Positions 1 to 9,603 of a stretch of 64,000 nucleotides of DNA are shown piece after piece. Source of the DNA: Arenibacter catalasegens. Lineage in GTDB: Bacteria > Bacteroidota > Bacteroidia > Flavobacteriales > Flavobacteriaceae. The stretch covers positions 124,001 to 188,000 of the forward strand of contig NZ_PHQQ01000005.1 of assembly GCF_002909235.1 (NCBI RefSeq), read 5' to 3'. Under the pieces are notes generated by a model, which saw nothing but the letters and a program-made list of their open reading frames with translations, had not been told where the DNA came from and ran no database searches. Within the stretch, counting starts at the first letter, position 1; each line of letters begins with the position of its first letter. A program made the translations under genes and the position numbers.

Positions 1-1011
1 AAGTTTGGAATACTCAAACAATTGATTGATCAAGTTTGAAAGTTTATCAATATTATCATGGGTAATCTGAAGATACTCTTGCTTATCGGATTCGGAAAGG
101 GAATCCCTTTTAATTTGAAGTGTTTCAACATATCCCTTTAAAATGGCCAAGGGTGTCCTTAAATCATGGGATACATTGGCAACAAGATCCCGCCTTTGTG
201 AATCTACATATTTAATCTTGTCTATATTAGCTACAATGGTGTCGGCCATTGAATTAAAGGAGTGTGCAAAAAACTCTATGTCCGAGTTTGCGGGATTTTC
301 TATTCTAGCACTTAGCTCACCTTCCTGAAACCGTCTTACCGTATCTATCATTAATCGCAAGTTCTTTGTTAAGAACCAAATGCTGAGCAAAGCAATAATT
401 GAAGCAAACAACATGGTTAAAATGGCAGCGCCAATACCCAGTTTGGAAAAATATTGCCCTAATAAGGTTTCACTTATTTTGTGGAATTCCTTTCCCGCGA
501 GAATAATATAAATATAACCTTCATGTCCATCTACATTAAATTTGGCTGCGGAAAATATCTCTTGCTCACCAGGGTTTCTTGGGTCATCACCAAGAGTGTA
601 ATTTTCTCCATTGGAAGCAATAAAGGAATTTATGGGCTCTAGAGCCACCTTGTTTATTACAGAACTATCTTTATGATTTAATACAACGGAATAAAGGATT
701 ATTCCGGTTTTATCAAGCAAATAAACCTCAATACTTTGGTTTATGGCCATCATGTCGTGCATTAAATCTGAAAACAGAGATTCATTAACACTTCCGTCTT
801 CTAGGAAGGGTGAGTCATTTTGAAACATTTCTTGGATAAGGTGGTCCGCAATATGCGCATCTATACGCTGTGCGGTAGCCATACTATATTTATTGGCAAA
901 ATACCCGGTTATAAATACATAGGAGACTCCCATTAGCAGGATAATCAAAGCAAAAGCAATCCAAAGTCTTTTAATTAATTTAGGGGTAAGTGTTTGTTCC
1001 TTATTCTTCAT
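1..1011 (-). CDS. Sensor histidine kinase, partial (N-terminal 337 residues in window)
   Basis: An open frame on the minus strand runs from an ATG at 1011 through the left edge, so the C-terminal catalytic part is missing from the window. Visible in order are an N-terminal membrane segment (about residues 13-35), a periplasmic sensor stretch, a second membrane segment near 190-215, a HAMP-like linker, and a HisKA H-box NVSHDLRTPLAIL with His282 as expected phosphoacceptor. The ATG overlaps the stop of the response regulator gene as ATGA (1008-1011), so the two are translationally coupled and should form one two-component system. The ligand cannot be told. The kinase assignment is secure; the ATP-binding domain is inferred to lie beyond the edge. 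Confidence 0.9.
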   Translation of the reverse strand, partial: MKNKEQTLTPKLIKRLWIAFALIILLMGVSYVFITGYFANKYSMATAQRIDAHIADHLIQEMFQNDSPFLEDGSVNESLFSDLMHDMMAINQSIEVYLLDKTGIILYSVVLNHKDSSVINKVALEPINSFIASNGENYTLGDDPRNPGEQEIFSAAKFNVDGHEGYIYIILAGKEFHKISETLLGQYFSKLGIGAAILTMLFASIIALLSIWFLTKNLRLMIDTVRRFQEGELSARIENPANSDIEFFAHSFNSMADTIVANIDKIKYVDSQRRDLVANVSHDLRTPLAILKGYVETLQIKRDSLSESDKQEYLQITHDNIDKLSNLINQLFEYSKL

Positions 1012-1706
1012 ACCAATATATCTTCATTAAATTTATATCCCACACCCCAAGTAGTAAGTACATAAATAGGGTTTGCCATATCTGATTCAATTTTGGCCCT
1101 TAATCTATTTATATGTGAATTAACGGTATGTTCATACCCTTCAAAATTATAGCCCCATATCATATTTAGGAGTTCTGTTCTCGTATAATTTCTTCCTGGA
1201 TTGGATGCCATTAACACTAATAGTTCAAATTCCTTGGGCGATAAATCTATTTTTTGATCCTTGACCACCACCTTTCTCTTTTCAATATCTATCTGTAATC
1301 CCTCGAACTTAATGAAGAATGTATCCCTTTTTTTAGGTGGCTTGATTTCACTCCTTCTCATTACGGCCTTTACGCGGGCCAATAGCTCCCTAATACTAAA
1401 GGGTTTGGTGATATAGTCATCCGCGCCAATTTCCAGACCCAATACCCTATCTATTTCCTCAGATTTTGCAGTTAGCATAATCAGAGGAGTGTTTTTCTCG
1501 GCCCGCAAATTTTTACAAACCTCGACCCCGTCCATTGTTGGTAAGCTTAAATCCAATAAAATAAGGTCATAATCGTTCTTTAAGGCCATATCTAATCCCT
1601 CCTTACCATCCATAACTTTCGTGGTACTATAAATTGAATTGGTCAGGTGTATGTCCAGAAGCTTTATAAGTTCCGGATCGTCTTCTATTATAAGTATCTG
1701 TTTCAT
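1008..1706 (-). CDS. OmpR/PhoB-family response regulator
   Basis: A 232-residue two-domain transcription factor. The receiver domain (about 1-118) has the acidic pocket E8-D9-D10, phosphoacceptor Asp52 in LLDLSLP, Thr79 and Lys101 (ITKPF). The C-terminal winged helix (about 130-228) has the OmpR-type pattern LSPKEFELLVLMASNPG, then HTVNSHINRLRAKIE for the recognition helix and WGVGYKF near the end. All receiver residues needed for phosphorylation are present. It is the first gene of a two-gene unit with the downstream kinase, which overlaps it by 4 bp. The target genes are unknown; the divergently placed spondin lipoprotein gene starts 240 bp away and is one candidate, by inference only. Confidence 0.95.
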   Translation of the reverse strand: MKQILIIEDDPELIKLLDIHLTNSIYSTTKVMDGKEGLDMALKNDYDLILLDLSLPTMDGVEVCKNLRAEKNTPLIMLTAKSEEIDRVLGLEIGADDYITKPFSIRELLARVKAVMRRSEIKPPKKRDTFFIKFEGLQIDIEKRKVVVKDQKIDLSPKEFELLVLMASNPGRNYTRTELLNMIWGYNFEGYEHTVNSHINRLRAKIESDMANPIYVLTTWGVGYKFNEDILV

Positions 1707-1946
1707 AATTTCTTAATGCCAATGAAATTAAAAAGTATCACATAACAATCACATTATGGTTATAATTTGAAGGCATGCTGAAACACTATATCACTAACAT
1801 AGGGCCATTTTTCCAATTAATACAAGACGTGAAAGTGTAAGGTTTCACAAAAACCTTACATAATATACAAAAAGGTTTACTCTTTTGTGATCTCTTTGTT
1901 ATCTAATGAGCCTTTGTTTGTATAGTAATCCTAAAAACATTTTACA

Positions 1947-3326
1947 ATGAAAAAATTCAGCAAGTTATTTATTTTATGTACTATTTTGGTTTCATTCACC
2001 TATATTTCCTGCGATAAGTTCCATGGTGACATGGGTTCAGGCGACCCTCCAAAAACTACTTTCAATATTACAATATCAAATATTGTAAATTACTTGAACG
2101 CCGATGTGTTTAATACACCTGCTGGTGCATCCGAACCTGGGCCTATCACTGAAGCATCTGGTTTTTATACAATTGATTTTAAAGCTGTTTCGGGAGCAAG
2201 ACTAAGTTTCGCTACAATGTCCGTGGTTTCCAATGATTGGTTTTTTGCACCTATGGGAGCAGGAATTGATCTATTTGACAATGGAGCGCCAGTAACTGGG
2301 GATATAACCGAGCAGATCCATCTTTGGGACGCAGGGGTGGAGGAGGAAAACATGGCCACCCGTACCTCAGAGCCTGGGGGAGCAGAAGCCGGAGATCCAG
2401 ACGATGACAATACGGTAAGATTAGTGGAGGAAGATGTATCGTCCTATATTGCCGTAGAGCTTTCTTATGCCGAATCTACTGGAACTTTTACCCTTATTAT
2501 CAAAAATATCCGAGGAGCCGGGGCTGACACAAATCCCATAATTATTACTCCCGGAATCTTAGTACTTCATGCCCAAGATAATCCGTTATTTGAACAAGGC
2601 AAACCGGATAGGGGACTGGGTCTAGACAAAATTGCCATACAGGGAAATCCAATGAACATCTACCATTGGGTTACGGAGATGGGCAGTACTGGAGCACCTT
2701 TGCGCCTGTCATCATCCTATACTGTTTTATCACCAGGGTTGGTTTATGCATTTGATGATAATATTGATCCCGTTTTTATGGAAAGTGAATCTGCCGTTCC
2801 AGGCAACGGCTTAGAAAATATTGCAGAAGATGGCAATACTGCTATTATGTATGAATACATCGGTAATGATTTAAAACTGCCCGTAGCGAAAAGTAACGAA
2901 ACAATGCCTATTGGACCTGGCGCCAGCCTAACCTTTACTCTAGAAGTACCAAAAGGTTATAAATTAGGCTATAGTACCATGTTCGTATTTAGCAACGACT
3001 GGTTCCTAGCACACCAAAATGAAGGATTTCCACTATTCCAACACAACGGTAATCCATATAGTGGAAAAATAGCAACAGAAAAAACCTATCTTTTTGATGC
3101 TGGAACGGAAATGGACCAACCCATTGGGTTCGGCCCAGATCAAGCGCCTTTTCAAACTGCACCTAATATGGGAGTCAGTGATGAAAACAACTTGATTAGA
3201 CGCGTTATGGAAATTAATGATATTCAATTTGGGAAAGGACCTATAAATTCATCCGACGGGGTAAGTGGTAGTATGGATCACAGAGGAGGTTACAATTTGG
3301 TGGAAGTAACAATAACGCCAAACTAA
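1947..3326 (+). CDS. Spondin_N-domain lipoprotein (two tandem domains)
   Basis: A 459-residue exported protein. The N-terminus MKKFSKLFILCTILVSFTYISC is a lipoprotein signal with Cys near residue 22. Two related segments follow, about 40-190 and 225-420. Each has the spondin N-terminal signature: a SFATMSVVSNDWFFAP-type stretch (second copy STMFVFSNDWFLAH), then a LFDNGAPVTGDI-type loop and LWDAGVE / LFDAGTE. Bacterial proteins of this class are surface or periplasmic lipoproteins with no settled function; a role in adhesion or metal binding is inference. A perfect hairpin follows the stop. The divergent two-component genes upstream might regulate it. Confidence 0.82.
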   Translation: MKKFSKLFILCTILVSFTYISCDKFHGDMGSGDPPKTTFNITISNIVNYLNADVFNTPAGASEPGPITEASGFYTIDFKAVSGARLSFATMSVVSNDWFFAPMGAGIDLFDNGAPVTGDITEQIHLWDAGVEEENMATRTSEPGGAEAGDPDDDNTVRLVEEDVSSYIAVELSYAESTGTFTLIIKNIRGAGADTNPIIITPGILVLHAQDNPLFEQGKPDRGLGLDKIAIQGNPMNIYHWVTEMGSTGAPLRLSSSYTVLSPGLVYAFDDNIDPVFMESESAVPGNGLENIAEDGNTAIMYEYIGNDLKLPVAKSNETMPIGPGASLTFTLEVPKGYKLGYSTMFVFSNDWFLAHQNEGFPLFQHNGNPYSGKIATEKTYLFDAGTEMDQPIGFGPDQAPFQTAPNMGVSDENNLIRRVMEINDIQFGKGPINSSDGVSGSMDHRGGYNLVEVTITPN

Positions 3327-3344
3327 CCTTTAACTACACAAATT

Positions 3345-3378
3345 AAAAAGGCCATGGATTGCAATCCATGGCCTTTTT
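3345..3378. terminator. Bidirectional rho-independent terminator
   Basis: Perfect 16-bp arms (3345-3360 and 3363-3378) beginning with five A and ending with five T give a stem usable from both strands. It lies between the convergent spondin gene and the membrane protein gene at 3398. Confidence 0.85.
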
Positions 3379-3397
3379 ATGTACAAAAATTATAATT

Positions 3398-3880
3398 TTA
3401 CTCCCATGCATCTATATGATTATTCAAGTAATCGAAATCATATTTACCCACCCTTTGCTTTCTTATTACAAAGGACCAAACAGTGAGCAGAATCAAAAAT
3501 GATTGCAAGGCAATAATCAAGATACCCATAGGCTCAAAGGAACTTGGAATAACGTGGTCTTGAAATTCATTTTGGGAACCAAGTATTAAAAATGTCTCGG
3601 AAATTTCATACAAATAAACCAATAAAATACCATACATCACGTACTCAATATTCTTCATAATCATATCTGGATACTCATTTTCAGTTATTTTAAACCACAA
3701 AACATATAAATATAAAAAATGGATTATGGTCAAAAATGGAAAGATGTAGTTCTCAACTCTACTGAAAATAAATGTATTGCCATACATACTATAAAAGCTA
3801 AGACATAGCAAGCAAGCTATAGTAATAGTTGTTAGAATAATATTTAATTTGGGTACCACGGATTTTATTGAATTTCCCAT
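3398..3880 (-). CDS. Small integral membrane protein, unknown function
   Basis: A 160-residue protein with four strongly hydrophobic segments, about residues 12-32, 45-63, 82-105 and 118-140, joined by short polar loops, and a polar C-terminus (KQRVGKYDFDYLNNHIDAWE). No catalytic motif or signal peptide is recognised. It ends against the shared terminator at 3345-3378 and stands alone. I do not recognise the family. Coding character is supported by the even hydrophobic/polar layout and by the terminator placed just after its stop. Confidence 0.6.
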   Translation of the reverse strand: MGNSIKSVVPKLNIILTTITIACLLCLSFYSMYGNTFIFSRVENYIFPFLTIIHFLYLYVLWFKITENEYPDMIMKNIEYVMYGILLVYLYEISETFLILGSQNEFQDHVIPSSFEPMGILIIALQSFLILLTVWSFVIRKQRVGKYDFDYLNNHIDAWE

Positions 3881-4138
3881 AATAACGTTTTAAGATCTAG
3901 GACAATTTTCAACATAATTACGATAAATTTCTTACTTCCAAAGCAAAATTTCGTTGAATCGATAAAAATTTAAGTTAGAAAAAATAGCGATAGGAGGAAG
4001 TGCTAAAAAGCTTCGATGAAATTAATACCACCATAGGTAATGCACAGGTCATACATTGTACCAAAAACCTTCACCATTAAGGAGAAGTATAGTGCGAACA
4101 AATGGATATATCAATTAAAATATCTATGCCCTTAAAAA

Positions 4139-4576
4139 TCAGGTTACCCAATTTTTTTTAATAGCCAAATTTGCAAAAATGACCAGTGAAGATCCAAAAA
4201 TAATGATCAAAATTGGTAAAAATATGGCTGAAGGCCCCATGACCTCAAAGGTATTGCTAAGGAAAAAATGATATAACTGCTGAAGTAGAATGCCAAACAG
4301 GGAAAGAACAAATATAGCCTTCGCCCATTTTTTTTTCAGTAACAAAGCTATACATCCCATAAGCCCGCTCCATACCGCGATTGCAAATGCTGCAGTTACC
4401 CAAGTGGGCCTCGATTCATATAAAATTTGTTGCGCTGCAGGTAAAGTGGCAAAATCATCCGCGCTCATAAAAGCTTCCGATAGATAGGCAGAAACACCCA
4501 TTAAATTCCATAAAAGGGCAATTACGCTAAATATCCAAAACCACATTGGTGGTTTTACCGTAGATTTATCATTCAT
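4139..4576 (-). CDS. Small integral membrane protein (four helices), unknown function
   Basis: The start is taken at ATG 4576 (MNDKSTVKPPMWFWIF) rather than the upstream ATG at 4633, because the extra 19 residues look untranslated in character and the family-like start fits a first helix at about residues 10-30. The 145-residue product has four hydrophobic helices: WFWIFSVIALLWNLMGVSAY, then a periplasmic loop rich in Asp and Ala, then helices around residues 58-78, 85-103 and 115-138. Similar small proteins are common in Bacteroidota and are sometimes labelled sugar transporter-like without evidence. It is monocistronic and transcribed away from the pseudouridine synthase gene. Confidence 0.65.
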   Translation of the reverse strand: MNDKSTVKPPMWFWIFSVIALLWNLMGVSAYLSEAFMSADDFATLPAAQQILYESRPTWVTAAFAIAVWSGLMGCIALLLKKKWAKAIFVLSLFGILLQQLYHFFLSNTFEVMGPSAIFLPILIIIFGSSLVIFANLAIKKNWVT

Positions 4577-4696
4577 TTTATGTTGGTTTATGTTATTATT
4601 GGAACAAACAAAATACAAAAAAATTAATCTCAAAAAGGCTATGCGTTGATTTATAATGCAATACGTCTAAATTGACTTCATCGTAAATTAAACCGG

Positions 4697-5482
4697 ATGC
4701 AAACACCTCGTTATTACTATTTAATTCATGTCCAGTTTTTGGGGTTCCGCTACAGTGGATGGCAAAAGCAACCTAATCAAAAAACGGTAGAGGGTATGCT
4801 GGTAAAGACCTTAAAATTTGTTTTACCAAACGCTAAATTTAAAATCCTGGGTGCCGGAAGAACAGATGCCAAGGTTTCTGCTTTAAACACAGCCTTTGAA
4901 TTATTTTTAGAAAAGGAACCTCTAAAGGATCTTGATGGATTTTTGCTTGAATTCAATATAAACCTTCCTCCGGATATTCGTGTAATAAGCATAGACAAGG
5001 TAAATGAAAGCTTCAATATTATTAAAGAAAGTAAGCAAAAAGAATATGTGTATCTATTCTCTTTTGGACAAAAAAATCATCCATTTTGTGCCCCGTTTTT
5101 GGCAAATATAATAGACCATCTCGATGTGGAACTAATGATGAACTGTGCCCAACAATTTATTGGAACACATGATTTCTCATCCTATACCGCCCGACTTCAG
5201 TCCAATACTAAGGTGCAAAGGACTATAGATTCATGCGAGATTAAAAGAAACGAAATCTTGACGGCCAATTTTTTTCCGAAAATGAGCTATGCCCTTCATA
5301 TTACGGGAGCAGGCTTTATGAGATATCAGATAAGGATGATTATGGGAGCTTTGATCCAAGTTGGAAAGGGGGAACTTACGGCAAGGGATATAGAAGCGTC
5401 CCTGCAAAAAGAAAACACCACAATTCTGACCTATGTAGCCCCAGGGTCAGGACTATTACTGAACAACCTGGAATTTAACTAG
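4697..5482 (+). CDS. tRNA pseudouridine synthase, TruA family (divergent paralogue)
   Basis: A 261-residue protein with the TruA fold order: an N-terminal YFGFRYSGWQKQP-like strand (here FLGFRYSGWQKQP), the catalytic loop LGAGRTDAKVSAL, and late HDFSSYTA and GAGFMRYQIRMIMGAL motifs. TruA converts uridines 38-40 of the tRNA anticodon arm to pseudouridine. The catalytic Asp in GRTD is kept, but the residues after it read AKVSA where classical TruA has AGVHA. Bacteroidota often carry a second, shortened TruA-like protein of this type beside a canonical one, so the exact RNA target is uncertain. It is monocistronic. Confidence 0.85.
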   Translation: MQTPRYYYLIHVQFLGFRYSGWQKQPNQKTVEGMLVKTLKFVLPNAKFKILGAGRTDAKVSALNTAFELFLEKEPLKDLDGFLLEFNINLPPDIRVISIDKVNESFNIIKESKQKEYVYLFSFGQKNHPFCAPFLANIIDHLDVELMMNCAQQFIGTHDFSSYTARLQSNTKVQRTIDSCEIKRNEILTANFFPKMSYALHITGAGFMRYQIRMIMGALIQVGKGELTARDIEASLQKENTTILTYVAPGSGLLLNNLEFN

Positions 5483-5619
5483 CAACTACAAGAAAATCTA
5501 AAGGTTAATTGCCAAATTAGACTATTAAATAAGTAAATTTAATTAATTCGCAGGCTGGATTTCATAAATTAGAGGAAAGAACAAACTGCAACCGAGAAAT
5601 TAAAAAAAAATTCCATCCT

Positions 5620-6714
5620 ATGTCCAAAAAAAAACCGACAGTTAAAAAGCATTCCATAAGACATATTAAGACAGGTAAGTCTCCTGGGACAGTTACTTAT
5701 TTGGGTAGTAGGGGAGGCGTTAAGAGTGTTGTTAACATAATGGAATACAATAAGGAGGTTATTAGGGAAGCCTCCATAGATGTCTATGCGCCATCCAACT
5801 TTCAGAAAATTATTGAGCACCAAGCATCACCTTCCACCTCTTGGATCAATGTTATTGGTATAAGCGACGAGAATTTCATTGAAAATCTGGGAAATGCACT
5901 TTTGCTTAACCCATTAACTACCGAAGATGTAGTAAATACGCATCAACGTCCAAAAATAGATGAATACGACCATTATATTTTTGGGGCCTTTAAAATGCTT
6001 TACGTGGATGGAAACAATGAGTTGGTATCAGAACATGTGGCTATTGTTTTAATGGAGAATACGGTTCTTATTTTCCAAGAAATGCAGGATGACGTATTTG
6101 ACAGTGTAAGGGAAAGAGCAAGGCAAAAAACGGGACGAATTAGAACTAAAAGTGCCGATTACCTATTTTTTGCGCTCTTGGATGCCATTATAGATAATTA
6201 TTTTGTGGTACTGGAGAATGTAAATCAAAAAATAGACTTCCTTGAAGAAGAAGTCTATGACAACCCCAGCCCTAAGACAGCCCATGCCATTCAGGACCTA
6301 AAGAAGGAGATACTTAGAATTAGAAGGTATATTTATCCCGTAAAAGAGCTGATTAGCAAACTCATTGATACAGAACATGTCCTGATTAGCAATGATACCA
6401 AAATATTTCTCAGGGATACTATGGATCACTGCACCGAAATTAATGAAAGCCTCAACATTTTAAGGGAAATGTCTATGAGTCTAATGGAAATGTACATGAG
6501 CAATATGAGCAATAAAATGAACGAGGTGATGAAGGTGCTTACCATAATGGCCTCTATTTTTATTCCTTTAACCTTTATTGTAGGGGTATACGGAATGAAT
6601 TTTGAATATATTCCCGAATTGAAGAATCCGAATGGATACTTCTATGTTTGGGGTCTAATGATAGCCATCTTTATTGGTCTACTCTTTTACTTTAAAAAGA
6701 AAAGATGGCTTTAG
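5620..6714 (+). CDS. corA: Magnesium/cobalt transporter CorA
   Basis: A 364-residue CorA. The long N-terminal cytosolic domain (about 1-300) contains HQRPKIDEYDHYIFG and a Glu/Lys-rich stalk helix. Two C-terminal membrane helices follow, the first ending in the signature YGMNFEYIPEL (GMN selectivity motif near residue 325) and the second FYVWGLMIAIFIGLLFYF, with a short basic tail KKKRWL. CorA forms a pentameric channel for Mg2+ (also Co2+ and Ni2+) uptake through the inner membrane. All expected elements are present and length is normal. The start ATG at 5620 leaves a Lys-rich leader typical of flavobacterial CorA. Confidence 0.95.
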   Translation: MSKKKPTVKKHSIRHIKTGKSPGTVTYLGSRGGVKSVVNIMEYNKEVIREASIDVYAPSNFQKIIEHQASPSTSWINVIGISDENFIENLGNALLLNPLTTEDVVNTHQRPKIDEYDHYIFGAFKMLYVDGNNELVSEHVAIVLMENTVLIFQEMQDDVFDSVRERARQKTGRIRTKSADYLFFALLDAIIDNYFVVLENVNQKIDFLEEEVYDNPSPKTAHAIQDLKKEILRIRRYIYPVKELISKLIDTEHVLISNDTKIFLRDTMDHCTEINESLNILREMSMSLMEMYMSNMSNKMNEVMKVLTIMASIFIPLTFIVGVYGMNFEYIPELKNPNGYFYVWGLMIAIFIGLLFYFKKKRWL

Positions 6715-6736
6715 CAACGCCTTAAATCACTCCTAT

Positions 6737-7621
6737 TTAATCGAATAAATCTGAAGACAGATACCGGTCGCCACGGTCGCATACAATAGAAACAATGACC
6801 CCTTCTTTTAGGCTTTGGGCAAGTTTCACGGCAGCTGAGGCAGCTCCACCGCTGCTCATTCCTGCAAAAATACCTTCTTCCTTCGCCAATCGCTTCGCCA
6901 TATCCCTGGCTTCCTGTTCAGTAACCTCCATAACGGAGTCCACTTTCTTGGGATTAAAAATTTTAGGGAGGTATTCTACCGGCCATTTTCGTATTCCCGG
7001 AATCTTGGCTTCATCGGCTGGCTGCACCCCAACAATTTGAATATTGGTACTCCTTTCCTTCAAATAGGTAGAAGTACCCATTATAGTTCCAGTGGTTCCC
7101 ATGGAAGATACAAAATGGGTTATTTCCCCTTGGGTATCCCTCCAGATTTCAGGGCCGGTACTTTTGTAATGCGCTTTCCAATTATCATCATTGGAAAACT
7201 GATTGACCATTACATAACCTTCTTCCTTTACCTTTAGTTCCGCAAAGTCCCTTGCGCCTTCAATACCTACTTCGGCGGGGGTAAGGGTTACTTTAGCTCC
7301 ATACGCCCTCATGGTCTGCACCCTTTCCTTAGTGGAGTTTTCGGGCATCACCAATTCTATATCCAATCCGTAAATTCCGGCAATCATAGCCAAAGCAATT
7401 CCCGTATTACCACTTGTTGCTTCTATCAATTTGGAATTGACATCAAAATCGCCTCTTTCCAAACCGCCCTTAATCATATTAAGCGCAGCACGATCTTTTA
7501 CGCTCCCTCCGGGATTATTGCCTTCTAGCTTAAAAAAAAGTTTAACATTGGGATTTGTATTAACAACTTTTGATAGTACTAAGGGAGTATTCCCTATAAT
7601 ATCCAAAATACTATGAGACAT
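6737..7621 (-). CDS. cysM: Cysteine synthase B (O-acetylserine sulfhydrylase)
   Basis: A 294-residue PLP enzyme that makes cysteine from O-acetylserine and sulfide (or thiosulfate). N-terminal [10 protein letters not shown], the PLP-lysine motif [13 protein letters not shown] (Lys near residue 42), [12 protein letters not shown], the phosphate-binding [10 protein letters not shown] and the late GMSSGGAA are all present. The shorter length and the loop sequence fit CysM more than CysK. Its first 11 bp overlap the end of the upstream cysE gene, so serine acetylation and sulfhydrylation are translated from one mRNA. Confidence 0.93.
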   Translation of the reverse strand: MSHSILDIIGNTPLVLSKVVNTNPNVKLFFKLEGNNPGGSVKDRAALNMIKGGLERGDFDVNSKLIEATSGNTGIALAMIAGIYGLDIELVMPENSTKERVQTMRAYGAKVTLTPAEVGIEGARDFAELKVKEEGYVMVNQFSNDDNWKAHYKSTGPEIWRDTQGEITHFVSSMGTTGTIMGTSTYLKERSTNIQIVGVQPADEAKIPGIRKWPVEYLPKIFNPKKVDSVMEVTEQEARDMAKRLAKEEGIFAGMSSGGAASAAVKLAQSLKEGVIVSIVCDRGDRYLSSDLFD

Positions 7622-8405
7622 GCGGTAAGGTTTTTATTTTAATTATTGGAGAATGATACACCGTAGAATTGGCGGGTACAGATTCAGTTATCCAGGCATT
7701 ACCTCCAATAACGGAATTTTCCCCAATCACAGTTTCTCCTCCAAGAATAGTGGCATTGGCATAGATGGTAACATTGTCTTCAATAGTTGGGTGTCTCTTG
7801 GTTTTTTGCAATTTTTTGGCAACGTATAAGGCTCCTAAGGTTACCCCTTGGTAGATTTTTACATTATCTTTAATTATCGCTGTTTCACCAATGACCACTC
7901 CTGTGGCATGATCAATAAAAAAAGATTTTCCTATTAAAGCTCCCGGATTTATATCCACTCCGGTTTGCCTATGTGCATACTCTGTCATTAATCTTGGGAC
8001 CAAAGGAAAACCGTCTATATACAGTTCATGTGCCAACCTGTAAATAGCTATGGCATAAAAACCAGGATAGGCCATATATACTTCTTCAATGGAAAGAGAA
8101 GCTGGGTCGCATTTTACAATTGCCTCGGCATCCAAATTTAATTTTTCTAGAATCTCAGGTAAACGGACCACATAATTTTCCCAAACCCTTTTGCAAGGTT
8201 TGTCCACTTGCCAACAAGCTAAATTCACCAAGGCGTCAAATTCCTTTTCCAATAGATCCAGATTTTCGTCCACAGGAGTATCTATGTCAAACAAGGTATA
8301 AAACAAACGGTTGGTAAATAATTCTGTTCTTTCCTTAAGTTCAAACCTAAGGTTAGGCTGATTTTTATGCTCCTTAATATTTTTAATAATAGATGCTTTA
8401 TCCAT
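7611..8405 (-). CDS. cysE: Serine O-acetyltransferase (EpsC/CysE type)
   Basis: A left-handed beta-helix acetyltransferase that makes O-acetylserine from serine and acetyl-CoA. The hexapeptide region (about residues 170-255) includes [21 protein letters not shown], of which the catalytic His-containing [14 protein letters not shown] is typical, and later [14 protein letters not shown]. An alpha-helical N-domain of about 160 residues precedes it. I take the ATG at 8405 (MDKASIIKN); in-frame ATGs at 8429 and 8411 are possible. It is the first gene of the cysE-cysM pair with an 11-bp overlap. The active-site and cofactor regions are intact. Confidence 0.92.
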   Translation of the reverse strand: MDKASIIKNIKEHKNQPNLRFELKERTELFTNRLFYTLFDIDTPVDENLDLLEKEFDALVNLACWQVDKPCKRVWENYVVRLPEILEKLNLDAEAIVKCDPASLSIEEVYMAYPGFYAIAIYRLAHELYIDGFPLVPRLMTEYAHRQTGVDINPGALIGKSFFIDHATGVVIGETAIIKDNVKIYQGVTLGALYVAKKLQKTKRHPTIEDNVTIYANATILGGETVIGENSVIGGNAWITESVPANSTVYHSPIIKIKTLPHVS

Positions 8406-8495
8406 TTGCATTTTTAATTGTAAGTTCAAAATTAACCATTATTTCAAAATCACCTTGTGCTAATTTGGTTAACTTTAGCACAAAGATAATGTCTT

Positions 8496-9185
8496 ATGAG
8501 TCGTATACAACAGGAGCTAATTACTAAAGATGTTTTTCAATTTTTGGAAAGTCTAAAGAAAAACAATTCCAGAGAATGGTTTACGGAGCACAAAAGTAAA
8601 TTCAAGGAGCTCGAAACCGGGGTAAAAAGTTGTTATACCGCTTTGATGAACAAATTAAAAGCACATGATGATATTGAAAAATTAAAAATGTTTCGCATAT
8701 ATAGGGATGTTCGTTTTTCCAAGGATAAAACGCCCTATAAGCCCCATTTTGCAGGATCTTTTTCTAGGGCAGGCCTTAGGTTACGTGGAGGCTATTATTT
8801 GCGAATAAAACCTGGTGAAACATTTATAGCAGCGGGATTTTGGGAACCCAATAAAGAGGACCTGTTCAGAATACGGAAGGAATTTGAAACAGATGCAACA
8901 GAGATCCGATCTATTATTAATGAGAAAAGCTTTCTAAAGATGTGGGGTGAAATGCAGGGCGATGAATTAAAAACGGCCCCTTCGGGCTTCAACAAAGAAC
9001 ACCCCAACATTGATTTGATCAGAAAGAAACAGTTCATTTTCGTGAAAAATTTTTCGGATAAGGAAGTATTGGCTCCGGACTTTCTGGCCCAGGCCGCGTT
9101 ATCCTTCCAAGCTATACGCCCATATTTTAATCTCATGAGCGAAATACTAACCACAAATCTTAATGGAGAATCCCTCGTAGATTAA
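8496..9185 (+). CDS. DUF2461 / TIGR02453 family protein
   Basis: A 229-residue cytosolic protein with the family pattern: an N-terminal FLESLKKNNSREWFTEHK, the central RIYRDVRFSKDKTPYKPHFAGSF segment whose RDVRFSKDK core is the most conserved part, and a YYLRIKPGETFIAAGFWEP strand. The family is widespread in Bacteroidota and other bacteria and has no proven function. It is transcribed divergently from cysE with only 90 bp between the starts, and faces the hypothetical gene at 9190 tail to tail. Confidence 0.88.
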   Translation: MSRIQQELITKDVFQFLESLKKNNSREWFTEHKSKFKELETGVKSCYTALMNKLKAHDDIEKLKMFRIYRDVRFSKDKTPYKPHFAGSFSRAGLRLRGGYYLRIKPGETFIAAGFWEPNKEDLFRIRKEFETDATEIRSIINEKSFLKMWGEMQGDELKTAPSGFNKEHPNIDLIRKKQFIFVKNFSDKEVLAPDFLAQAALSFQAIRPYFNLMSEILTTNLNGESLVD

Positions 9186-9189
9186 GAAA

Positions 9190-9603
9190 TTAAGCCGGTT
9201 GTAAAGCAGTAATCTCGAAGAACTGAACCTGATCTTTTAGTCGCTCTATGACCATTTGCATCATGCGTTTATTTAAAGAAGATGAGTTTTGAATGTATAA
9301 TACATACTCCTCGGTGGTAAACTGCCCTATAATAATTCCCTTTAAGGAATTTCTAAACTTAATATCTTTTTGAACTGCATTTTCTATAAAGAACAGCCGT
9401 TTTTGCAAGCCTAATTCATAAAAACTATTTTTATGTTTGGCGATATAATTTTGAAATACCAGGAGCAGAAGTTCATTTTGCATTTTAATCACCGGACGTA
9501 AGGATCTATTTTGAAACCTTTCATCAGCACTCATATTTTCTGTTACTTTGGCCGAAGGGATTATAGGACGAATTTCCAAAAGACTATGGGATCTATCGCT
9601 CAT
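9190..9603 (-). CDS. Conserved Bacteroidota protein, unknown function
   Basis: A 137-residue soluble protein beginning MSDRSHSLLEIRPIIPSAKV. The first half holds a conserved-looking block NMSADERFQNRSLRPVIKMQNELLLLVFQ and the second half is amphipathic helix. Homologues I recall in Flavobacteriia are often labelled glyoxalase, but I see no glyoxalase metal-ligand pattern (His/Glu pairs in a beta-alpha-beta-beta-beta fold), so that label should not be trusted. It ends four bases after the DUF2461 gene, convergent to it. Confidence 0.7.
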   Translation of the reverse strand: MSDRSHSLLEIRPIIPSAKVTENMSADERFQNRSLRPVIKMQNELLLLVFQNYIAKHKNSFYELGLQKRLFFIENAVQKDIKFRNSLKGIIIGQFTTEEYVLYIQNSSSLNKRMMQMVIERLKDQVQFFEITALQPA

